Source of the DNA: Isoetes taiwanensis
Taxonomy: Eukaryota > Streptophyta > Lycopodiopsida > Isoetales > Isoetaceae
Length of the DNA: 64,000 nucleotides
Assembly: GCA_021234155.1 (NCBI GenBank)
Contig: JAJEKV010000040.1
Location: 2,893,799-2,957,798 of the forward strand
Reading direction: 5' to 3'
Shown: positions 24,153 to 37,598 of the stretch, piece after piece
Layout of the letters: each line of letters starts with the position of its first letter
How positions within the stretch are numbered: the first letter of the stretch is position 1
Made by a program: the position numbers and the translations under genes
The notes under the pieces: model-generated
What the model saw: only the letters and a program-made list of their open reading frames with translations
Told to the model about the DNA's origin: nothing
The model's database searches: none

Positions 24153-26509
24153 CCAAATTAGTATATTCTAGAGAAAAAAATAATAAAGGTGCGCATACGG
24201 GTTGCCCTCTTTGTCTTTCGAGGGTGAAGTGAAACTAAATCATACTTTAGGTCATGTTTTACAATCAATCCATGACATTAACCTTACTTTAGATCATGGG
24301 CCGCGTGCCATCGTCCAAAATTCGAGCCATATGCCATGCCTCCAAAATAAACCACCTCACGATAAAAGGAATGGGGCGAAATTTAAGGTCAAGCAAGTTT
24401 GCCCACATCCTTAGGATTTTCTCCGTAAAAATTTGGCGTTGGCCTCTCCCAGAGTAAACACAAGGATGATGCATGCATGCGAATAAAGCGAGCCTAAGCC
24501 TGAGGAACACTTTCGGGCGATCCCGAACCACTACTTGAGAAAATAAGGCTTGGATTCACAAGCAAGAAACAGGGTTGCTTGGGCTGCGGCTTCGAGCTTT
24601 GAGGGATTATAATGGGGACTGGAATGCAATTCTTGGAGACCAATGCATTAGATTTTGCTCCGGCTACGGTTTACGCGGTAGAAGAGCTTAGCCCACTACT
24701 TGATGAGTGGCCAAGTCGGTTTAAGGGCGCTTCTTGCGGTTTGAAGCGGTTTTGAATATACCAGTGCGTATCGGCCTATCCTTAGAATATACTAGAACCC
24801 ACCGAGGTTTGCCTCCCTAGAGACAACCCAAAACTCAATAATAATAACTATTTTTGTAAATTACACAAAAACATTGCACTAGCATACATAAAAACTTTCG
24901 TACACACAACACCTAATATAGCATGTATTTATCAAGCCTCATTACTCATTGACAATAGTCTTTTTATGGCAACGAACATCATATCTATAATGAACAATTG
25001 TTTTACATCATAACAAACAATTAAGATTCTTACTCACATTAGGATTGATCACATATAAATGACAATTGCAAGGCAAATAGTCGCCGCGAGTTGAATTTGA
25101 ACAAACACTCTCTTCCTTGGAGGCAAAAACCATGACATTTCAATAGGAATTGCATTGCATTGCCAAGTTGATCAAAGCGATTTGAAACAACTTCTTCTGG
25201 CTTCATGCTTTCCATTCAAGGTCTCAGCCCGATTTATCATGAATGAAGATATTTTTAAGGAGTTATTTCTTTGGGAGTGGGGAGTACATTGGGTACAGGA
25301 ATCCATCCGGAAAAAGCGCCGAGAATCACAGGTGCAATTGGATATCTTAAAAGATATTAGAGAAGTCGGAATATCATGACTATTTGAGGAAAACTTCACG
25401 AAATTGACATGGAATGGACTCCCCCATTCCATGCTCTATTTTGTGGTCTCGGCTACATGGAGGGTGTCACATTAAAAAGGAACTTGGGTACCTAAAGAGG
25501 AAACAAAGCGGGAGAAACAACTACGATTTGGAAAAACAAGTTCAAGTCATCCCCAAAAGGCATTGAAGGATGGACCCAAGTGAAGTCAAAAGAAAAAAAA
25601 AAATGGGAGTGCTTATAAAAGGCAAGGAAGTTGAAGGCCAAGAAGGAGGAAAGCAAAGGAAACAAAAAGTAGGGAGATTGTCAAGCTTTCGGTCGAAATG
25701 GAGGGGAAAAGCAAAAAAACATGACAAGATGGTGGAAAAGTCAAAGTCTTGAAATTATTTCGATTGAAAATCAAAAGGACTCGAGGAAGGGAAGGACGGG
25801 TCGGCATTTTGTATGGTCATAACTTTCGCTCACTTATTAAAAGTAACAAACTTGTCGCAAATTAGAGACATTCCTCCCTATCAATACCCACCAAATCTTG
25901 ACTCACGATGTCTACCGGTGGGGGGACAAGGCTATTTAAGGGAGAACCCTCATTCATTTAGGGGATGACATAAGACCCCTGCCAAGAAGATTGACTTTGC
26001 ATCTCCAAAACTTAATGAGTGTACCGGGGGATGCCAGTCAAAGAGATGCATGATATTCTTTGATTAATGGAAAAGCAAGAAGAAATGGACAAAGGAAGAC
26101 AAAGTGGAGTACACGAGACTCATTTAATGGCAACCCAAGAGGAAATCCGGTTATAAATTTTTACTACATCTCCCCGCGAACTATGAAGGGGATTGAGGAG
26201 GATGCTGAAGAATTAAAATTAAAATTAGGCTCGAGGGGTGGGAAACTTAACCAATGATCTTGTATGAGGTCCAATATGTAGCATATGCCGGGGTTTTTCT
26301 TTTGTATTTTGTACTTTTTTTCCCTAAGGTTTTATATGATTTAGTGGATGTATTTGATGAGCCATACTAATTGTATATATCTAGAGTCTTTATCACGCTT
26401 TGAACTAATTTTGATGCCTACATCCAATGGTTTAGATCAAATATCATATTTTCGTTATTATATTGTATTTTCTTATTTTATCACATTACCTTTCGACATG
26501 CAAGGCTCG

Positions 26510-28400
26510 AGAGAACCCATTTGAGGTTTGAGGGTTATGGGCCTAATTTGCCATTAGCTATAGCCGGGTTTTATTTCTTGCATACCAAGTCACAGTTGCC
26601 TCACGGTTTAATTACGTCTGAGAGTTAATCCGGTTTAGCCAGGTTCATCCTTTGTTGCTGCGGTATGACCGGGCATCTTAGGAACATTTTATCCAATGCA
26701 TCATCTCTTACGGCTGGGCGTCAAGCAAGATATTTGTCGGCCGGATCGGGGCTCCAATATTACGCCCATCTTTGCGGGTTAGATCTTACGGGTTTACAAT
26801 CTTTTTGGTGGCCCGATGTTTGAGAGCCATAATAAGAGAGGTGAAGCAGAAAATGAAGCTAAGCAATACCCACGGTTTATCTAAAGGCAAACACATTCAT
26901 GCTCACGTGGTTAAGTAATGGCCTTGTGAAAAGATATGTTTGTGGAAATCATTTGGCTATGATGTATGGCTGGCTGGAGATATGCATGAAGCAAATATGG
27001 TGTTTGACTGGAGCCAGCGGGCGTTTTTTCTGGACAATTATGTTGGGGATTTATTGTAGACATGGAAGCACCAAGGATCTTTACACTGGTTTCCATCAAA
27101 ATGCGACATTGGGGTGATCCCGGATAAGCTGCATTTGGGACCATTTGGATACATGCAGGATTTGGGAGTCTTGCAAAAGCAAGTTTTCCATGCTTACATT
27201 ATAATTAAGTGACTTTGACTCCTATGAAATTGTTGGGAATGCAATCCTCAATATGTATAGCAAATTAGGTGTTGGAATACATTAGAAAGCTTTTTGTAGG
27301 AATGCAAAAATAAAGAACATAGTTTAAGTGGACCTCAATGATTGTATTTTATTTAAAGGGGGATGGCGGGAAAGCTTTATCATACTTTCCTTGATGCATT
27401 TGGAGGGGGCATCTTGCCACACAAGGTAACCTATTCGATTAATGGTGGAAGCATGCATTTCGAAGAGGCATTTGGCACAAGGCAAAGCGTATACACCTCC
27501 TTTGCATTAAAGTCAGGCCTTCATTGGTATTGTTCTAGCTTTGCCTTACTTATGAACTTGTACAACATATCACGGATGGTGGAAGAAGGTCCACGAATTT
27601 TTGATAAAATCACGGGGGGAATCTGGTTTTCATGGAATTCAATCCTATCATAGATTTCTTAGCGCAAGGAAATCCCAAGGACAATTCATATTTTACACGA
27701 GATGGAGAAGCGAGAAAGGTCTTATACTTAAATAATATCCCGCAATATGATGCTCGTTAGCATATTCCTAAACCCTGGAAATCTTGTCGGGGACAAAGTG
27801 GATTCATTCTTATGCTATATCTGGAGCGGATTGAATAATAGCGGTTGGAAATACTCTTATTGACTCATGGAAAATGAATGGTGGCATCGATCCTGCGGAG
27901 CTTCTTTTTCTCATCGGTTGGTATCCCTAATTATCAACAAATATTTTCCTAAGGTTTTCTTCCATAGATTTAAGACAAGCGGTGTGGTGACATAATCTTG
28001 AGACCTATTGGTGGGCAATTTTATTTATGCCTTGCTAAGTTTACATGGCATGAGCGAAAAGCAATACATATTTATCTTATATACCGCGATAGCATGAAGC
28101 TTTTCAATCCATTAGCATTACCATAAGGACAAAGAGGCAATTTGTGAAGCCATTGTGTGTTGGACAAATATATTCCATCTTGAGCGATTAGGGCTATTAC
28201 TTTTTGCTTTCTACTCGGGGAATACATGATGATGTTTTTATGCGGCCCAGTAGGGGATGGTTTGGAGAATATATTCATCATTTTGTTAAAACTATGGATT
28301 ACACATATATACATACTTGGTTTCCAATTTTTGTTGTACTTCATATTTACATTTCACAATAGGAAGCCTTCTCATTTTGCAAGTAGCTCCTCTAGCAAAT
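26510..28400 (+). pseudogene. PPR-like segment inside the LINE, first copy
   Basis: Matches to pentatricopeptide repeat proteins can be read across frames: GKHIHAHVV followed by GNHLAMMYG, YCRHGS, then GNAILNMYSKLG and NKNIV, and further on LMNLYNI. PPR proteins bind organellar RNA. Every motif is split by frameshifts and no start-to-stop frame exists, so it is non-functional as sequenced. Compare 55850-57700. Confidence 0.65.
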
Positions 28401-28642
28401 TGGGACTAAAAGCACAAACCCCAATAATGACAAATATGGGTTGCCATTAGTTTTTACTTTTACTAAAAGCATTTGTTCATCACGGTAGAGTTAGCTGCAG
28501 ACTCATCCAAGTGTGAAGTCCGTTGTTTGTTCTTTTGCCACAGAAGAAATTCAAAAAAGTACAACTATAACAAAACCATTATATTAAATTAAATTAAACC
28601 ATTACATTAAACATTACATTACCTTTAAATTCAATCCCCTTC

Positions 28643-28939
28643 AAACCCCCTTTGGTTTGGGTGCATATTCACCTTGAGGGTTTCGTAGAGGCGGCCGAGC
28701 CTCAAAAATATATTTACAATACATGTACAAAAATTAACACCATTAAGTACATTCTCTCAAACCTTATAGTATTTTGCAAACCTTAATATCTGATATACAA
28801 AACTTGTACATGCATACCCACAAAGCGAGGATTATTATATCACGGTCGGATCTTGGAATAAAAGGGCAAATATGCCCATCAAGGCATCTAATTGCGGGTA
28901 ACCCAGTGTGAATATGCACCCAAACCAAAGGGGAGGTTG
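28643..28939. repeat. inverted repeat inside LINE, first copy
   Basis: AACCCCCTTTGGTTTGGGTG on the left is reversed on the right as CACCCAAACCAAAGGGG. The arms are about 40 bp with mismatches and a spacer of roughly 215 bp. The second-block version (57949-58244) is perfect over 41 bp. Confidence 0.8.
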
Positions 28940-29288
28940 AATAACAACGAGGAGAATGGGGCCGGGGAGGATGACAATTTCTATACACCACACGGAGGAA
29001 AGCTTCGGATAATTTTGGTCTTTGAAAACCTGGCGGCCAGGGGCAGCAAAACTCAACATACAAATCATGGCACAGCGGTTGACAATTTAGGCAGTCCAGC
29101 GAGACCAATAAACCAGGTACCACACATGGGATACCAACATAGCGACCAACTTCTGATCCGGGATGAAGGAATAGGTAAGAAAATTCTACATCCTGGTCCA
29201 AGGAAAAGATTATGGGAAGGTGCAATTCAACTGAGGAATAGCCACTCTTAACCTAAGGAGTCAAGGAAGGAAGAAGGCAGGGAGTACA

Positions 29289-32200
29289 ATGAAGATAGCC
29301 ACATGGAATATGAGAATCAAAGCCCCCTCAAGAGGAAAAAGAACATAATAGCTTTGAAAAAGAAATGAAAGCCGGGCATTATTCTACTCAAAACCCCGCA
29401 GACTACTGCTTTTGAGTGGCAAACCTTGGGCGATGGATTATACCAAATGGAGACTTCAGTCCCAGTCCACCATAGCGAGATGGGACCAAAGGGAATCTGC
29501 ATGGTTTGGCGAGGATATACACATTTGGAAAATATTGTCACCGAGGCGAGGTGGGCTATACTTGTATTCTTGAAGGAAAAGACACCATTGATATTATGTA
29601 TATATATGCCTCCACGGGACTTCGGTAAGGAAGGGAAAAACAATGGCTCCAAATTAATAAATTGGATCCGAGGGTCACCAAATCAAAAATTGAGCTCTTT
29701 GGCGAGGAGATTTTAATAATACACCTACTTGGGAGCGAAAACTTGGAAAGCGATTCAAAATATGTCGAAAGGTGAGAGGAAGGCATGGGATCTTTTGATG
29801 ACAAACTTTGTATACCTTCCTCCATCCACCAACAAAACAAATACTCATGGTCAAACAAAAGGAAGGAGATCAAAAGGACATGTGTCTCTTGGGCGAGTTT
29901 TATTTATGGAACTCGAGTTGGAGAATTGGGGATAACCTAATTTACATCATGTGACATTGGAAACTCAATCTCCGGACCATTTTCCCTCAGTTCTTAAGTG
30001 ACATGGCACCATCAAAGAAGGGAGGACAACATCCCATTTAAATTTAACTGCTTGAATGGCACATAATAAAAGGATTTTTGTGAGGCCTTCTCACGAGTTC
30101 TCTGCTGATTCAAGAAAATTCCTTTATACGGTTCCATGAATACTGTTTGTCAATAGGATTAAAAGTCAAAGGTTGGATGAGCATGGGGAAAAGATTGGAA
30201 TTTGAAAAAGGAAAGAAAAAAAAGGGGTATATGAAGCTATGGAGAAGTTTAGAAAAAGTCTTTTCAAGATAAGGACAATATAGCACGGCAAGAAAGGTTT
30301 GAGTTGGAATCAAAAAGTCAAATGTATTGAGGAAATTTGAGGGCAAAGTCTTTGCAATTAGAAGTAAATATAAATATATTAATGAGATGGATGATCACGA
30401 GTGCACCTTCTTTTTCAGTGGCCCCGAATAGGATTACGAACAATGGAATTATTCAAGCTAAAGGGATGATGGCGGTATTCTCCACTGCCAACTTGATATC
30501 GAATTTCTTTCTGTGGTACAAATTTGTTTAACGGCTTCCCCGCATAGATGAAAAGAAAATAGATGAGTTCTTTCGCGAGAAATTCCAAAGGACCACAAAT
30601 TAAGGAGGAAGACATGCTCATAGCTCACGAGGGGAAAGAGATTAAGGAGACTCTCCGGGTCAATGACACATGGAAAGAGTCCGGGCCGAGGATGGATTCT
30701 GGCCCAGTTCTACATGGAATTTTTGGGATTTGATAAAAGGAAGATTTTTATTCTATTTATCTGAGGGGTTGGGAGCCAGAAGTACCTACACCCGGCAATA
30801 AAATCACGGGGTCATATTACTCTAATCCCAAAAGTAGAAAACCACTAATTTTGGTGATTGGAACCAATTTCTCTTACCAACCTGACATACAGAGTTCTTG
30901 GCAAAATCTTGGCTTCATGAGGGTTAAAGACTAGCCTGTAAGAAAGTTATCAATCCACCCTTGATCCTTTCTTTTCAGCACCGAATGCTGTGATAATTAC
31001 ATTGCATCCCCAGAGGTCTTCAACTGGAACAAAGGCATGTAAATGAGTGCATGCTTCTCAAGCTAGACTTCAAGCATATGACACAATTGGTTGGCAATTC
31101 CTAGAAAGGCAATGGATCACTTGGGGTTATCTTGCAAATGTATGCGAAGGGTGCTTGGATTTAATGCCATGGCCTCATACGCAATTATTATAAATGGCAA
31201 TCCCCTCTTGAACAATTCCATGTTAAGAAAGGGTGTGAGGCAGGGGATGCCCTAGCTCCATACCTTTTTTCTAATTATTCTTGAGAGGTGGTCACCAAAT
31301 TAGTAATCCATATGCGAGAACAAAAAGATATAAATTGTCACACAACTCCACGGTGATCAAAGGTACCTTCTCCCCTAATACAATATGCTGATGACACCTT
31401 TGTTTTTCTTAAAAGCGAGGGGGACAATAGCCTTCCAAACTTTCTCAAGATGATGGATGAGTTTTGGACACATATGCAGGGTCATGCTAAACAAAATAAG
31501 TGTGCAATATCTTTGGACCTGAAGCTGTGCCAGGGGAAAGATCTTGACGAAGTCCTTGGTACATCAATCATGCAGGATCCCCAGCTCACAGATTCTTCCC
31601 TCCCAGGGGTTTATGGGAGCCAATTGTTACTAGAATTAAAAAAAAGCTTGGTATGTACTCCTCTCTCTATCTCATTTGGTAAAATTCCAGTTACTATCTT
31701 TGTCATTATAAACACATGTATATTTTTCATCTTGCCATTTATTTGGAGATAAAGCTTCCTATAACAAGATTGGCTGACGAATTAGGCTGGTTTTATTTGG
31801 CAAGGGGTTCACAGTTGCTTGGGGACCTTATCAAACCCTAGGAAGGAAGGAGGGCTTGGATGCAAGATCTATTTACCCAAGCTCAAGCACTTGTAAAATG
31901 ATTTGGAGGGCTATCCAAAATTCCCTCATCATCTCGACCATGGCCCGATAAGATCGGATACAAGGTCTTACCACATTGGCGTCATACTCTAAGACATGAA
32001 CTTCAGTTGACATTCTTTCAATTTAATCCCATGTCCAAATACTTCCATTGTGCTACAGGAGAATGTTTGAAGCATGGAATCTACATTTTTTAATGTTATA
32101 GGCCCCAATCATTGATACAAGATGCAAAAAGGATATCCCCACTTCTTACGGCATCACGAGGATAATACACATAATATTTGCACGGCTCTTAAACATCCAC

Positions 32201-32890
32201 AAAAGTATGCGGTGGCGCCAAAAGCGAGGATCGAGGAAAATTGGAGATCGAGGAAAGGAGACTGCTTGGAAGGAATAGGATGAGATATCGCCCACTCACG
32301 AAAGGCTCACAATTAGATAAAGATATCTATGGGCTCATCATGGATAAAGTGGGAGGACATGAAGAATTATGTGAAAGTACAAATGATTGGCATCTAAAGG
32401 GCAAGGAAATATACTGCAGGGATCTACAAAGGTGCAGTCAAGCACAAACCATCTAAAAAGCTACAAAAAGTGGAGCTACTTGAGAGAAAAAGGTTAGCTT
32501 CCATATGTGCTAGGGTGGAAGAATTGCTCGACAAACAAAGTTAAGACTTTTGGGTGGCTGATCCACTGCCTCGATTTGACCACCAATCATAGAAGAGCAA
32601 ATTTGACAAAACATTTACGGAAACATGTCCCCTAGGATGTGGACAAGTGAGAGACCTCTAACCATGTTTTCCTGTGTCCTAAGATCCCGGAATTTACGGA
32701 GTTAGACTGACTCGGATAAACAAAGGAGTCCCTGGAGAATCGAATATACTGGTATTCCTAAACTACGGTAACAGTTACTAAATCTTGTTAGAACCTTGTG
32801 TTCTTTGGGCCATATGGAAACCTGAGAAATAGGACTGCCCCTTAGACAGAAGAATCCCAAAATTGATATGGTTGGAAGCAAGTCTTTTAA
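29289..32890 (+). pseudogene. LINE ORF2 (endonuclease-RT-zinc finger), first copy, many frameshifts
   Basis: The start overlaps the ORF1 stop as ATGA and begins MKIATWNMRIKAP, an L1 endonuclease start. Motifs readable across frames include KGVRQG, QYADDTFVFL at about 31380 and the C-terminal CPLGCGQV zinc-binding segment at about 32630. Dozens of small indels break the frame compared with 59977-61545. Confidence 0.8.
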
Positions 32891-33660
32891 CACACTTATA
32901 GACTTCTGACCATTTTTACACAAAGCAAGAAAGAGGACGGGGTTATGACAGCGAATGTGCGCCATTAGCAAATTCAAAGGAACACATGATTTCTTGTGCT
33001 AAATCTAACTGTAAAATGATGTTGTTTTACTTGCACAGGGTCGGGGAGAAATTTGAATAGAGTTGAAGCGTGATGGGGATGGGGGTGTGAGATGACTCGG
33101 ATGATGAGTTCTCCACTCTCTCTAGGAGTGAGCAAGAAGACATGATCATTTCAGTGATTTGAAGAAAAGAATGGTCCATGCATACGCCATCAGAAGAAAG
33201 GTACTCAAAGGGGCGGTGGAGACATAACAATTTGAGGGAGCCGATTTTACGAATCTATACCTAAGTGGGAACAAAAAAGCGTTGAGGCACATGTACACGG
33301 ATTACTGTTTGGACTTTGCCAATTTGCTCGGCCTCCCGACTTGATGAGCTGGCGAACATTCTTGGAAAAGATGTGTGGCGAGATCTCCGCAATCTGAATA
33401 AAGTTGATACTCATTAAATTATGGATACCACTACTTTATCCAAAGTTAATATTAGTTTTATGATGCATTTTGATAATATTAACTTCTCTGAGGACTTTAG
33501 TTTCCACAGAATTTTACTTACATACTTCATTATATAAAGTATGGTCTTTGATTCTCTATCTGCATTAAGTATACCTCGGGAGGTGTACTTTATCGATGTA
33601 TTTTTAAGATATGAATACTAAACTCACCTTGCCTTCAAAAAAAAAAAAAAAAAAAAAAAA

Positions 33661-34742
33661 CATGACGTAACCAGATCAAGGTTAAATTAAGATAAATTTT
33701 ACCAATTGCTTGTTATACTGAAACTAAAAGTTCTTTTTTTAGCAGGTCCACACCACCCTATTGGTCTCATGGACTATATTTCTATTCTATTAACTAACAA
33801 CCGAGCGGAGACTATTTTTACACCAAAACATACTTGAGACTATTCTACACACAAGCTTATTTGTCAATTAATAACATAACAATATACATTTAAAATATAA
33901 CAATGTCACAGTAATGAGTCATTTTAGGAGAAGAGCAAATGTAAAAAGCCTAAAACTTGATCTACTAATGCTCATTTTGAAAATCAAGAAGTCCTGATGT
34001 ATGCAAACCACCAAAGCCCGTCCACAGCAATCTAACTATTACAAGCGGGTCCATCTTCACTAATGGCTCCATTACAAAACCTTTTACACCTGACTCACCT
34101 TAGAACCTAAAATATTTTAAACATGGTATGCTTAGCGTAAGTACCATAATTATCACAAGCTCCCAAAGCTTCGCAGTTATGATAACTACACCATTCCCTT
34201 ACACCATCATCTTTAGTTCCCACATGCATAGTCCTCAAATCCACTCACAACATGAGCTGCTCAAATCTATTACCATAAGCCAATTAAAACCCCTTTGCCC
34301 TTTGATCCCCATGGATAAATAATCCATACCTTTCTCATCAGATGTCCCTTTTTACTATCGCCTAGCATTTTCTTTGAAAAACAAACATATCTTCGCCGAA
34401 GATTTTCATTTATTTTGTATCCGCTCCACGTGGGCTTCAAACCTAGAACAAATTCATACACAACAAATATGGGCATCAAAATGTTTATCATGTTGCAATG
34501 CCCCCACAACCACCTTCTATAAAATCGCAGAAACAGGACTTTTGCATCTCCATTGACATTTTGTCAAAGGGAAAAATATTATTTCGTCCACTCTATCAAT
34601 TCCTATTCTTGAAGTATACAAAAAATGCCATTGTATATGTAGCTTAGATAGTTTTGCCAAAATATATTTCCTCCATCGCATTAGAGAATAGGATAGAATA
34701 AGAGTTTATAAAAGTTTGCACAATCTCTCGTATTCTCTGAGG
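33661..34742. other. region downstream of LINE, no gene seen
   Basis: This is AT-rich sequence after the LINE poly(A). It matches 62971-64000. I see only short frames of no recognisable family and no structured repeat. Confidence 0.4.
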
Positions 34743-37307
34743 GCTAGCATTGGTTGGGCATAATATTTTTGGGTAATATTGTATTCTCGGGTCGCCTAAT
34801 ATTAAAATTGAGGTGCTTATTGCCGAATTTTAGAGGCTGCTTAAAAATCTCGAAGTTTTTAGAGTTGTTTTTTGTGTAAATGGTCAAGAGCAAGGATTTG
34901 ATCCGACCCGGTAGAAGCAGAAAACGTAAGTAGAATTTTCGGTCTTAAAAGCGGACTTCGGGCATGTCGAGAATCTTCGCGGCCCGTCGTTGTTGCCCGC
35001 TAGACCCTTTTTTGGAAGCTACATCCGGTGGTTTCATCTATGTTTTAACGATTATTTTCTTTAGCTAGAAGTGGATCCACAATGCGAGAAGCGTCAGTGG
35101 GTAACATGCCACCGGAACAACAAGCGCAGAATCCCATATCTTTCTCAGGTCGGTTATTGTTGCCAGCTAGACCCTTTTTAGCGATGTGCTTCCGTGGTTT
35201 CATCTATGTTGCACGATTTGTTTCTTTAGCTAGAAGTGGATCCATAATAACTTGTAGCCGCTGTGCAAGCATACCACCCACAACAAAAGAAGAATCCCAT
35301 AGCCGCCGGGGCCACCTTTTCATTTCATGCATGGTTGTGGTGAAGGCATCTCTTTATTTACGCTAGATGCAAGCCAAAAGGAACTCAAAGGAGGCAAAAC
35401 TCCCTGGACGTGAAACCAGGCCATGGCAAAGATTCCGGACCACCATCGCCTTGGGTGTGTCAATTTCTCCCTACGAACAAAATGTAAGGGAAGATTGATG
35501 TATTCGTGCTCTTCTTCATATAAACATGTCAACAAAAATGAAGCCAAATGCAGAAGAAAAACAGGAGGCTTCAAATATTTAAACCACGTTGACAAAGATC
35601 CCTTTCATATGGCCTTAAAATGTCAAGGGGATATCAAAAGACATTGGTTAAACGACAACAAACCCACAAACAAGTAGTTACCTAATAAAATGCGACAACA
35701 TACCCTCCGAACTTAGTTGTAGCAAATTGTACCGTGTTCATGCAAATATACTTTGCCCAATTCGTTTTGGGTTGAAAGGGTATTCTGGCAGTGGTTAGGA
35801 CTATGATTTCAGTATCGTATTGTATAAAAAATGGTATAATTTGCCGTGGGGAGCTTGAATGGTTATTGTGCTATTTTTGGGTTTGGCAACTCCCTTTTCA
35901 TGGATGTTTTCCGAAGGCTCGACGCTCAATTGCGCATAAGGGAAGGCCAACTAAATTTGGAAGGAAAAATGTTTCTAATTTGGAACCCAATGCCTAAGTA
36001 AGCGGACGAAGTTACATCATGTCGATTTTGGCATGGAGACTTGTATAAGACGTAAATTTCTTGTAGTATTACATGTGAAGCGTCCCTAATGGGCCATTAA
36101 TTCTTTACTACTATTTCAATGGGCAATGGTTCTAATAACCATCGATGGAAAAATGAGCACCCCTAATTCCGGGTGGCTGGCTCACCAACGTGCTGGCCCA
36201 GCACCATTTAGGGCTACTACTGGTTTCGGGACAAAATCACCTGCCCGTAGATTTTTTGTGCCACGTGTGGCTTTTGCCACGGGTGGCAAAAGCTTTAATT
36301 TTGTAATCAGATCGGCTTCTTTCTGGTTCTGCAATTTCGTGCAGAATGGGAAGTTCGTGAAAAATAACGCAGCTTCCGCCCTCTGGATTCATGGGTTTTA
36401 AAGCCCTTGAGAGCTATGGCTATGGCTATGGCAGTGATGTCAACCAACAGAGTCTTGGAAGATGGAAAAACTAATCGCGATGCATGTTCAGAAATAAGCA
36501 GGGATTACTACACAAAATAACGAAAGCTTGCAAATCCATGTAAACTGGGGTCAGAGTTTTTCATGGATTTTTGCTGTGGATTTTCGTGGATTTTGCTGGA
36601 GTTCTTTGGTGGAAGAGGTCCGTTTTCCTATTCAATCTGGCTCTGATGCAACCCCTTTGATTTTTGAGTTAATTCTCTTCAGGTACCAGACTTCCTAACT
36701 GAATCATTGGCAGAGTGTTGGTCAATTATGTTTTGCACAAACAAATAAACCATCAGCACTTGTCTTGCACAGTGATGCATAAGCGGTGACAGATGTTTTG
36801 GGCTTAGTGTTGCTTGTCTATACGTCTTTTCCTGGGAAGCATGGCGGAAGAAGGCCGCCTATTGTCTATCATTCAGGAATTGTCCCTGTAATCACGCCAT
36901 TTCAGGTACTTTCAAGATTCTTACTCCCATTTTCTTCATTGGTCCGATTTGCAGAAAAAGGTTTTAAGCCAGCATCCCGACTGTATGGTTCCTGAAAAGG
37001 GAAGCCTTCATCTTGTTGCTCAGTTGGAAAGAGTTTACAAGCCAAGAAATTGCAGCAGAATAGCTTTAAATTTATGATTCAAAAAAGAAAAACTATGATC
37101 TCACCTTCGATTTCGGGCAAAAAAATTCCCCAAACCAACCCAATAAGCAGAGTCATATCATACATTCAATAAACATGCGCCTTCATGCTTATAGCAGATT
37201 GTAGAATAATGCTGAAGCAGTCGAAAGACATGATCAGGTCTTTCATTCGCCCAATAGTCCGGCAGCCATAGCCAAGACCATATGTCGGAATGGCGCATAC
37301 TCTCCCC
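34743..37307. other. unique segment between the duplicated blocks
   Basis: This segment has no counterpart in the second block within the window. A tandem repeat of about 167 bp (34991-35157 and 35158 onwards) shares CTAGACCC, GGTTTCATCTATGTT and TTTAGCTAGAAGTGGATCC. A frame at 35423-35677 is Lys/Cys-rich and unrecognised. At 36786-36900 a short frame (FPGKHGGRRPPIVYHSG) ends near CAG/GTACTT, which could be an exon donor; I do not recognise it. If the duplication is an assembly overlap, this segment should also be found just beyond 64000. Confidence 0.5.
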
Positions 37308-37311
37308 NNNN
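37308..37311. other. assembly gap (4 N)
   Basis: Four undetermined bases separate unique sequence on the left from the start of the duplicated block on the right. This is the only N run in the window. Confidence 0.99.
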
Positions 37312-37598
37312 CAGCATACTGTATGTCTGTTATGCAATAGAACTTTGAAGTATACATGCAAATAAGAAAATGCCATGTTGGAAAAAAGGAAAGCTTTAAA
37401 CTTGAGATAAGGGAATTAATAGAGATATCAAAGACCTATCTCATGTTCAGCACACGAGAGTTTAGACCCTTCTGTGATGACAACAATGTTCAAAAGCAGG
37501 CTTCCTTTTACATGCTTACTAAAGTTGATAAGAATTTGGCTTAAATATGCTGGATGTGGAAAATTGACTATATTGGCTGTAGCTTTTCATTTTGGCAG

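Larger units (their letters stand above)
24297..33660 (+). mobile_element. L1-type LINE, ~9.4 kb, first copy (error-rich), with PPR passenger
   Basis: This is the first-block copy of the element best read at 53637-62970. The 5' flank has TGACATTAACCTTACTTTAGATCA and the 3' flank after the poly(A) (33637-33660) has a degraded form of it. ORF1-like sequence lies at about 25170-26255. The PPR-like passenger is at 26510-28400, the inverted repeat at 28643-28939, the ORF1 end at 29290, and ORF2 runs from 29289 to about 32890. The RT region is broken into many short frames here, although the same region is uninterrupted in the second block. Confidence 0.85.
7906..34743 (+). repeat. first copy of a ~26.8-kb direct duplication
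   Basis: This block matches 37312-64000 from end to end in the same orientation. The offset is 29406 at the start and 29257 at the end. Gene exons, transposon insertion sites, target-site duplications and the MITE coincide in both copies. Differences are small indels and clustered substitutions, with no large rearrangement. Confidence 0.93.

Noticed and set aside
28764-29225. 153-codon minus-strand open frame in the LINE
   Set aside because: It is antisense to the inverted repeat and ORF1 tail, and the matching frame in the second block has a different, poorly matching translation.
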